Notes under the pieces: model-generated
Databases searched by the model: none
The model's input: the letters and a program-made list of their open reading frames with translations, nothing else
Told to the model about the DNA's origin: nothing
Position numbers and translations under genes: made by a program
Part shown: piece after piece, positions 56,092 to 64,000 of the stretch
Layout: each line of letters begins with the position of its first letter
How positions within the stretch are numbered: position 1 is the first letter of the stretch
Assembly (NCBI GenBank): GCA_025765595.1
Contig: JAIVFH010000023.1
Span: 1-64,000 of the forward strand
Source: Obelidium mucronatum
Lineage: Eukaryota > Chytridiomycota > Chytridiomycetes > Chytridiales > Chytriomycetaceae
Length of the DNA stretch: 64,000 nt
Direction: 5' to 3'

Positions 56092-56741
56092 GCGGAGCAA
56101 CAAACACAGCAGCGACAGCGACAGCGACGTCGACAGCGGCAGCAACAACGGCGGAGATCGACCTGACGGGCGGCGACAGCGCCAGCAGCGAGAGCGACGG
56201 CGGCGGCGACGACGCCTCGGACGACAGCGTCGTGTTTGTCGGCTCCACGCGGCCGATTGTGCCGCTCCAGCTGCAGCCGCAGCAGCAGCAGCAGCGGCCC
56301 TTTGCCCACCTGAACGATGCCGCGCTGCTGTCATCCATCCTGAGTCTGGTTCCACACTCGCGCCTCTTCCACCAACAACCTCAACCTCAACAACAACAAC
56401 AACAACGCTTCCAGCCATACCCGTTCAAAAAACCAGCTAATCCGATAGAGCCAGAGCCTGGTACAACTCTACTTTTCCCCCATTCTTTCTTCCACTCACC
56501 GACAGGACTATTACTAATCGTATTCTGAAACACAGTCCCCGAACCTACCAATCCTGCTACAGTAAAATGCACAATCTGTCAATGCACTGGCGACAAGGAC
56601 ACTGCAATGGTTTCTACCTTCTGCGGTCATGTGTTTTGCGAGTCGTGTATGAAGGAAAGTTTAAAGTCGTTTGGGAAAAAGTGCCCCAACTGCAAAACTG
56701 TAATGAAGGGGAAAAAACCGTATCACCCGATATATCTGTAG
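55935..56741 (+). CDS. RING-finger protein resembling SUMO-targeted ubiquitin ligases (Slx8/RNF4), two exons
   Basis: Exon 1 (55935-56460) and exon 2 (56536-56741) give 243 residues. The C-terminal RING is C3HC4: CTICQCTG, then FCGHVFCESCMKES and CPNCK. The N-terminal part is low complexity (Ala, Arg and Gln runs, very GC-rich), but carries two SUMO-interaction-like motifs: EIDLTGGDSASSESD and DDSVVFVGS. RING at the C-terminus with SIMs upstream is the STUbL layout, so it may ubiquitinate SUMO-modified nuclear proteins. The start ATG follows a short A-rich leader. It is divergent from the LRR gene with about 345 bp between starts. Confidence 0.78.
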
Positions 56742-56838
56742 CATGATGGGGTTCATAACTGATGTGCCTAGCGGCTTTACTATAATATATATCTATTTGG
56801 AAACCCCCCAAAAAAAAATTATAATAATATTAATAATA

Positions 56839-58054
56839 ATGGGAAAACACCACTCAAACTCGGACTCATCATCCGCGGAAATCTCCAAGGAACAACACAA
56901 ACGCAAAAAATCAAAAAAATCAACCAAAGCGGATTCAGACTCTGAGCCCGAGAAGACCCCCAAAGTGGACAACCCAATCACAGCAGACGACTTTTACACT
57001 AAATCAAGCGAGTTCATTGTATGGCTTCGAGAAAAGAAGAAGCTGTCGCTCTCGAATTTATCTTCGAAGGAGGCGCGCAAGTATTTCGATAAGTTTGTCA
57101 AGAAGTGGAACAGGTAATTGTTTTTTTTTTGTCTTGATGAGTGTCCTCAAACTCGCACATACAAAAAAAAAAAAAAAAAAAAAAAAGCGCATCTCTCTCG
57201 GAAAAGTATTACCGTGGAATTTCAACTACCGATATTGCGTCCAACCAACGTAGTACTCACAAATGGAACTTTAAAGTAAGCGATGCCGATGAAGCCAGGC
57301 TCACGGAAGCAAAAGATTCAGTACATGTCATGACAGCCATGAAGCTGGAAGCAGAAAGACGCGGAGGAAAGGGGAAATCCGATAACCGTGAAGGCGAGTC
57401 GAGGGGTGGTTTTGGCAAAACCGGTGGTGGTGGTAGTAGCACAAACAGCTCAGGGGCAAATTCCCTTCCCGTTGGAAATCGAGATGATGACAGTATGGAT
57501 CCAGAAGATCGAGCCCGTTATGAACGCGCCTTGAGGAAAAAAGATTTCAAGTCTTTTGATTCCACAAGGCAGGTTGCCATTGATGAAATTGCTCCAAAGG
57601 CGACTGGCAGGTGTGTATGTTTGTGTGTGTGTGTTTCTATGCTTTTATGCTTTGTTTAAAAATTAATGAATTGCACTGTTGCTGTTGGTTCCTAGGGAGG
57701 CCCAAATCGAGAAAAAGCGTGCAATCAACGCATACCATAAGCAAGAGAGGGATACAGATGTCTCCTTGAATGACTCTGACTTGATGGGAGGAGGGGATTC
57801 GTTTGCAGCTCAGTTAGTAGTCATTGATTATTGCCTTTCTTATTTTGCTATCCGTCCTAAACCTGGCATCAACAAAAATTAGCATGGCACGTGAGCGTGA
57901 GAGGAAACGCCGCCTGGAGGAGCGCAAACTGCCCGACCGTCAGCATCAGCGTCAGGATATTGACTCGCGTGTGCAATCTTACCAAGCAAAAGAGGATGCC
58001 ACAATGATGATGATGCGTGATTTAGCCAAGAAATTCACGGAGAAAAATGGATAA
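56839..58054 (+). CDS. SCI1-like conserved nuclear protein, four exons
   Basis: Exons 56839-57113, 57188-57610, 57696-57812 and 57883-58054 give 328 residues. The N-terminus is Ser/Lys-rich with a nuclear-localisation-like KRKKSKKSTK. ITADDFYTKSSEFIVWLREK and LSSKEARKYFDKFVKKWN joined to EKYYRGI form the conserved core seen in plant style cell-cycle inhibitor 1 and its eukaryotic relatives. The rest is charged and probably helical (ARERERKRRLEERKL), ending DLAKKFTEKNG. Its molecular function is not established. The first intron ends in about 23 A directly before the acceptor G. It converges on the coiled-coil gene, with 78 bp between stops. Confidence 0.72.
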
Positions 58055-58132
58055 ATAAATAGGTTTATAGGTACTATACGTAATAAGCAAGACTTTTTTT
58101 AAAATTCTTCCTCTGCGACCAAGGATTTTTTT

Positions 58133-61100
58133 TTAAAATTCCTCCTTCTCTGCTGCAGAACTAGGTCTGTTGTCCTTCCTTTCGACCAAATCAACAATGC
58201 GTTCCAAATTAGGGTCAGCCGCAGGACTCCTCTGTCCTTCTCGTTGAGGAGAAAACAGCATGGGTTTATGGTAGTTGACAGATGACATATTTCCCGAATA
58301 CTCTCCATAACCTCCATAGAGTTTTCCACTTATTTCTCCTTGTAATTTCGCCGTCAATGATCTCAACTCATCAATATCATGATTCAAGCGATCAAGCCTT
58401 GAATTAAAAGGCCCAACAGTTATGGAGACCGCAGCATCTAGACTTTTACTTGATACTTTAGTTGCAACTTCCCCTTTGGTAGCGTTCAAATCCTTTTCCA
58501 TATGAGCCAACTCATTGCGAATCCGTTCATCAATGTCAAATCTAACTTTCCGTAGTTCCGCCCAAGTTTGGTCCAGCATTTTTGGAATCATTATTGTCCG
58601 TCCGTCAAGCTCCTCAAATCTTTTGGAATACGTGTCACGCCATGATCTGATTGCGTTTGCTTGTTCGTCGGCCGACTTTTCCAATGACGCGCGGAATTCT
58701 CTCATTGAATCCCGAGAAAACGCTTCAGCATCAGAAACTTTAAGTTTCATGCTTTCAATCGACATTAATTCAATCTCTTGTTGCGCATTTAACCTTTGCA
58801 GCTGCTTGGTAACGTCCCCTTGCAGTTGCTCCAATGTAGCTTCGGATACTTTTGACGCCAACGCTTCTTTCAAATCCGAAACTGCCGCATTTACGCGCTC
58901 TGCTTCAACTCGAGATACTTCCATGACTTTCTTTTTGAAATCATCCACCAGAACTTCAGTGGCATGAATCTGTTTTGGTAGGGCATCTAGTTTTTCTGTG
59001 GCATCCTTGATCTGCTGTTGCAATTGGTCCCTTGTTTTGCCAATCGAGATTGAATTCTCGGAAATCATTGTTTCTACTGTGGTTGTGAATAATTGGATTC
59101 GCGATCGGTTGGAGTTTTCGGATTCTGATATTCTCAGCTTCATTCCTTCTACGCTGTTGTCGATTTTATCTGCTCGAGCTTGTACTGAATCCAGGGCACC
59201 ATTGATTGAGGCAACCATTTCCTCAACATCCTGTTGGTGGGAAAGATATAAATTACGTTATTTAATGTCAGTAAGAGTACAAAGTACCCACATCGTGCAT
59301 GGTTTGACTGATTTCAGTTTTCGCCTCCGCAACAGAGGCACTAATTTCACCCAGCCGATCCTGGACTCCAAATACCAGATCACTCAATTTTTTTTCCATA
59401 TCTTCAACCTCTTGTTTTGTTACTCTTTGTTGTAGCGAATCTTTCACAGACCTGAAGCCTTCTTCAAGCTCCATGCCCTTGGTGTCAAGTTCCATCGTAT
59501 AGTTCTTGAATCTATCATCTAGATCCTGAAGGGATTTTTTGTTTGGTTTTTCTATCATTTCGAGTTTAAGGGATTCCAAAAGGTCGTTTGCTGTGAGTGC
59601 CTTGAGCTCAAGATTCAATATTGCGGTTTTAAGATTCGTTTCGTGGTCTTCAAGATCTTTTTTGTAAAGCTTATTGGATAGGTCATCTTTGATTTGTAGC
59701 AAAGAATCATCAATCTCCCCAATTCTAGAACTGAGTATGCTAAAGTGAGCTTTCAGGCGAGTTTCGGTATCTTCCAGGTCTTTTCTCGAAGGTTTTACTT
59801 CTATTTCATCGCGAGATTTCTGTATCGAGGCGCTCATTGCGGAGAGATTTGTTTTCATCGCAGACAGCGAGGACTCGATTTTTGTTTCCAAATCAGCGAC
59901 ATCAGTTTTGGAGACTCTCAATTCCAGCTCTTCCTTGAATGCGGACATTGTGCTCTCAATTTGCAAAGATCTGAAATTGATCTTGTCTTCAAGCTCGCTT
60001 TTCAGATATTCCGATTGATCTTGGATGAGCTTTATTTTCCCGTGGATTTCATCCAAATTCTGTCGCTCCAAAGAAAATTTCGATTCGACTCGGGTTTCAA
60101 AGACTTCAAGGGAGCTTTGAGCAGTGCGCGCAACTTGTTCTGCAGCGAGGTGGGCCATTCTGATTTTAGATGTCGTTTCAGCGTCAGATTCAATGAGCCG
60201 TTTCCTCAATAGCTCCATTTGGTTTTCCAAGTCATCGATGGAGCGCGTTTTTGCTGCAATCAGGGTTTCCGCTGTAAGTTTCAAGTCTTGTTCAAGTTTC
60301 AAAGAGCTTTCGCGAGATTCTTCGATGGCTTGTGAAATTGCGGTCATTGCACGTCGCTCAATTGCCTGGTTAGAGGTTTCCATTTCCTGCTTGACGTCTG
60401 TGAGAACGCGGTCCGTCTCCATTCTGGACCGCTAGTGAGAAAAAAAATTTGTTTCACCAAAAAAATTTTTCTCCACGTGACTGACTGACTTACGATTTCA
60501 GCACGAAGCACTTCTTCCACAGCGCCCACTTTTTGATCCGTGGTACGCTCCACAAGGACAACAGATTCCTTCAACGCCTTGACAGCATTACCTACACTGT
60601 GTCGAACTTCTGCTTGTAAAAGTTGAAGTTCTTCAAACTTTTTCAAGACGGCATGCTGAATCAGCTTGAACCCTTCCTCCATATCTGATTTGACAACATT
60701 CTCGAACTTTGCTCTCGCCATCCTCTCTTGCATTACGTGGTCTTCCATCATCCCCACTTGAGACCCCATTTTATCCATGGATGCAGAGACCATCTCCTTC
60801 ACGCCCTTATCAGTCGCGTGGACTTGATCCAGCACCAACGCAAGCCCGCGTTCCCGTTCCATTCTCTCCCTATCAAAAGCAACAGCCGCCGCTTGCCTGG
60901 CGCCTTCGATCCGATCATTTATTTCCCGATCCTGATTCCCAACAACTTTCTTGACATCATTAAAAAGCTCCCGCATCCCGTTTTCAAACTGAAACCGCGC
61001 ACGCGACTCCCCATCAACGCGCTGTCGAATATCCAAAAGACTCATTTCCAGTTTTTTAGAAATCGAGTCCGTGTTGGCATCGATATTGTGATGCAGTGTG

Positions 61101-62318
61101 TTGAGGATATGGTCGTGGTCTTTGATGACGCGGAGTGTGTCTGCACCGCGTTGGTCAATGTGTTCGAGGTCTCGCGCTTTGGCTCGGACTTCGTTGTTTA
61201 CTTCGGTTGTGAGGAGAGAGAAGCTTTCGAGTTTGTAGCGGAGGGAATTGATTTCATCTGTGAGGGCGCGTTGGCGTTCGGATTCTTGCGTGTCGTTGTA
61301 TTCAGAGTTTTTCTGCCGTGCAATGAGGTCGCTGATCGTTGTTTGAAGCTTGAGTTGGGTCTTTTCGAATCTTGTGGAGAGATCTTGGGTGAGGACCGTT
61401 GCTGTTGGGTTTGTGGTGGTGGGGTTTTGGGGTGGGACGAAAGGTTGAAAAAGTAATAGTTAGGTGGTTTCTACTGTTGACCAATGTACTTTGGTTGGAA
61501 TAAATTAACCACCATCAGTGGTAGAGAGTTCTAATACTTTGCCTTCGGCAAGAAACGTTACCTTTTCTATCTGCTTCAGCAGCTTGACGCGACAACTCTT
61601 TGATTTGCTGAGAATCGGCAGAAAGCTGGTCAGTAAGTTTCTCCACTTTTGCTGTTAACGTAGCCAATGCAGACTTTGAAACCTGAAGCTCCGTTTCCAG
61701 CCACGTCCGAGAGCGACGCTCCCCTTGTAGTTGCTCTTCGGTGAAACGCAGTTTAGTGATGACGTCCTCACTTATAATTGAACGCGCTTCCAGGTTATTG
61801 TTGTAGCTTGAAAGCTCGGTGATGGAGTTGGTTGTTGGGAGGTTGTATTCTTTGGGATTTACAGAGCCAAACAGTTGGGGTGGTGGCGATGGATTATACC
61901 GAGCGCCAGCAGCCGGAGCAATAGCCAGAGGCTGCTGTTGCTTTCCGTATGGTTGAATTGCTGATGTTGGTTGGGGAGGTGGAGGGTAAAACGATCGTGG
62001 GTCTGCAAAAGATACGGCGTTGGTGCTCCTGTTCTTAACTCCCATTCGATAGAGTTAGTAAAGAATTAAACACAACTCATGACAGTACCATCAGGTTGGT
62101 TCCGATGTATCCCGCCGTGTTTCGCTGGTATTCTGCCATGTCATTATGTTTCTCTGCAAGCTTTCTGTGTTTATTTCAGTGGTTTCGTTCTTTGACTGTT
62201 CCAATTAATACCTGTTCTTTGTGTCTGCTTGTTGCTGCAGAAGATAGTCTTTGAGAGCGCGGTCACTCTCCTGCTTGAGACGGGTGCGTTGTTCTATGGC
62301 ATCCCAACTGAAGGACAT
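58133..62318 (-). CDS. Large coiled-coil protein, six exons
   Basis: Exons 62318-62212, 62164-62089, 62033-61562, 61401-60494, 60431-59292 and 59230-58133 join in frame into 1266 residues. After a short N-terminal helix and a Pro/Gln-rich linker (FYPPPPQPTSAIQPYG), almost everything from residue about 110 to 1180 has heptad-like Leu/Ile spacing with high Glu, Lys, Gln and Ser, as in a rod-shaped coiled coil. Repeats such as KKDLEDHETNLK, RKDLEDTETRLK and KKSLQDLDDRFK suggest an internal unit. The C-terminus is short and disordered. Structural roles in cytoskeleton, basal body/rootlet or cell-cycle scaffolds are possible; no specific family was recognised. Confidence 0.8.
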
Positions 62319-62542
62319 TCTTTTTTGCACACTTTTCTATTGAACACACGACTAAAGCATTCGCCTCTTTCGATGACAAATGATAACAGATCAGGGCTCG
62401 AATTGCTCGATCCAGCTGTGTTTGCGCCAGTGCTTCTGGCCCCCACCGCGTCGAAAATAAGCATAAAAAACGCAAATAGAGTTCTCAGCGCTTCATAAGT
62501 AATTTGAAAACTCCGCGAATTCATAAATCGGAATCCGACGGC

Positions 62543-64000
62543 ATGGCGTTCTTGTTAGTGGGAAAAAAATCAATAATTTTTAAAGATCAGATGGTCATTG
62601 CTTCTGCCGATTGCCAGGTTCTTCACCAACAGTTTCCATCACTTCAGAGTAGTATCGGAACCGTCTCTTCCAACTGCACAGCAGGAGACGGTATCTTTTT
62701 CAAGGGCAATGTGGATGGGAACGTTACTGCCATGTACAGAAAAACTCAGCTGAAACACAGTTCGCGAGTGCTGATCGCCTGATAATTTCCAGATCTTTTC
62801 CATCACAGGACTTGACTGGGGCTCTTCCTGATCTATCCCAGCTGGGAAATCTGACTTACATGTACTATAATACTGCAAATAGGAAATTGTCAGCTTTCTC
62901 TCACCCGTCACACACAAACAAAAACGCACTTCCACAGCGATCTCAGCAATAACCAGTATATTGGCCATATACCTGCATCTTGGAACCGTTTTGGATCTTT
63001 AAACTACTTGAATTTGCAGGGAAATTATCTCAATGGGTCAGGTAACAAACAAACGAGAGAATATCAGTAGCACACTCACTCTCTTACGAAAATAAAACAC
63101 CTGTAGTTCCAAACTCCTGGACAGGCCAAAGCGACAACTACGCCTGGGACTCGTTTCCCGGAAACAACTATTATTACAACGTAGCCCAAAACCCAGATGG
63201 ACGCGTTCAACTATTTTTCCCACGTTCCACACAAGGCCTTGACGTGATTTCTCAAGTGACACCAAATAGTTTTGCTTGGACCCAGCGCGATGCCCATGTT
63301 TTTGGAAACCAAACACGTATCGTTGAGATTGCCACAGCCAAACGAGCCAACAACCAAACCGAAATCCTCACAGTGATTGGGGAAAGACGATACATGAATT
63401 TTTTTAATGGTGGTGCTTCATTCGTCTACCCGCAAATGGGAGTCAACAGTTTGGATTACCAAAATGATAGTACTACTCCCGGTACGAGTGGATTAGGTGA
63501 ATGGATTACAGGAGTGACGAGTGCAACTGATTCGCTTGGGAGGATTCATTGGTTTGGTGTGGATGCAGAGAGAGAAAACGGCAAAGTGCATGAGTCGGTT
63601 CAAAGTGCTCCGAATTCTGACACTTGGTCTCTATGGACGGTTGTTCCCGGAAGTGAGCAGCACGTTGAAGCTATATCTGCTGTCATAAATGATAATGGAA
63701 TGATTGAATTGTTTGCGTGCAATACACTTTCTGGTGCGGGAGTCAAGAAGCTCGTTCAGACTTCTGCTTCCACGTGGAGCTCTACTTGGACGACTGTTGC
63801 GACATATTCAGCACTTAAAACTTTTCAGGCCATTAAAGACACTAATGGTACAATGATATGGTTTGGAGGTGATGGGTATGTCATGGTGGACTCATTTGCC
63901 ACAGTTTGGGCTACACCAGTCTCTTCTTTCCAAGCAATATTTGACAACCAGAACAGACTTTATGTTTTTGTTACGCAAAATAGAGTACTGAAATACAAGA
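62543..64000 (+). CDS. Secreted LRR plus beta-propeller-like protein, cut by window end
   Basis: The likely start (62543, MAFLL) joins through a short intron to MVIASA, making a signal peptide before DCQVLHQQFPSL, an LRR N-cap with Cys. This intron is uncertain. LRR pieces follow in small exons (NVDGNVTAM, TGALPDLSQLGNLTYMY and a segment near 62990). From about 63105 a long open exon runs to the window end. It repeats motifs such as GRVQLFFPRS, GRIHWFGVD, GMIELFACN and NRLYVFVT about every 60-70 residues, with TW-rich turns: the look of a PLL-like lectin beta-propeller. It is divergent from the coiled-coil gene with about 225 bp between starts. The C-terminus lies outside the window. Confidence 0.65.

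Noticed and set aside
55984..56418. Arg-rich and Ala/Pro-rich frames opposite and inside the RING gene
   Set aside because: Caused by GCG/CGG runs; only one frame continues into the RING exon.

Overview
The window reads as nuclear DNA of a zoosporic fungus, most likely Chytridiomycota (inference). Signs are many short GT-AG introns (about 26-90 nt), tightly packed genes on both strands, and fungal families: Elg1, a TRF/Tbf1-type telomere protein, a probable mitoribosomal mL59, a PPR protein and a GH27 alpha-galactosidase. An animal-type Na+/K+ P-ATPase, a TET/JBP-like dioxygenase and a Crypton recombinase also fit early-diverging fungi. No rRNA, intact tRNA or CRISPR was seen.

Layout. 1-3343: an accessory cluster with a partial unknown gene, an unknown protein with an acidic tail, a split dUTPase-like gene and a TET/JBP-like 2OG-Fe(II) dioxygenase. 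3619-11512: a candidate 7.9-kb mobile unit. It has a seven-exon Crypton-type tyrosine recombinase with a GCR1_C-like DNA-binding end, and a divergent gene for an unknown protein with two SUMO-interaction-like repeats. Both lie between inverted arrays of a 133-bp satellite. 12034-31702: a housekeeping block holding a secreted EXORDIUM-like protein, the TRF-like telomere protein (TTAGGG-type motifs just upstream of its own start), the Na+/K+-ATPase, Elg1, a PPR protein, mL59, alpha-galactosidase and a J-protein.

33160-50190: a transposon graveyard. It contains decayed Ty1/copia pieces, a tRNA-derived SINE candidate, a DDE transposase fragment split by a 354-bp hAT-type MITE (8-bp target duplication), and a Ty3/gypsy chromovirus on the minus strand with 368-373-bp LTRs and a Tf1-like self-priming signature. 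The gypsy gag is itself split by a 4.9-kb unclassified DNA element with poly-G inverted ends and a 13-bp direct repeat of gag. That inserted element carries two intact spliced genes (1065 and 139 codons) and is the best candidate for an undescribed system.

50195-64000: a surface LRR gene with about one LRR per exon, a RING protein resembling SUMO-targeted ubiquitin ligases, an SCI1-like protein, a 1266-aa coiled-coil protein, and a second secreted LRR gene that runs off the window end.

Exon joins were worked out by hand from reading frame, GT-AG sites and family similarity. No database search was run.
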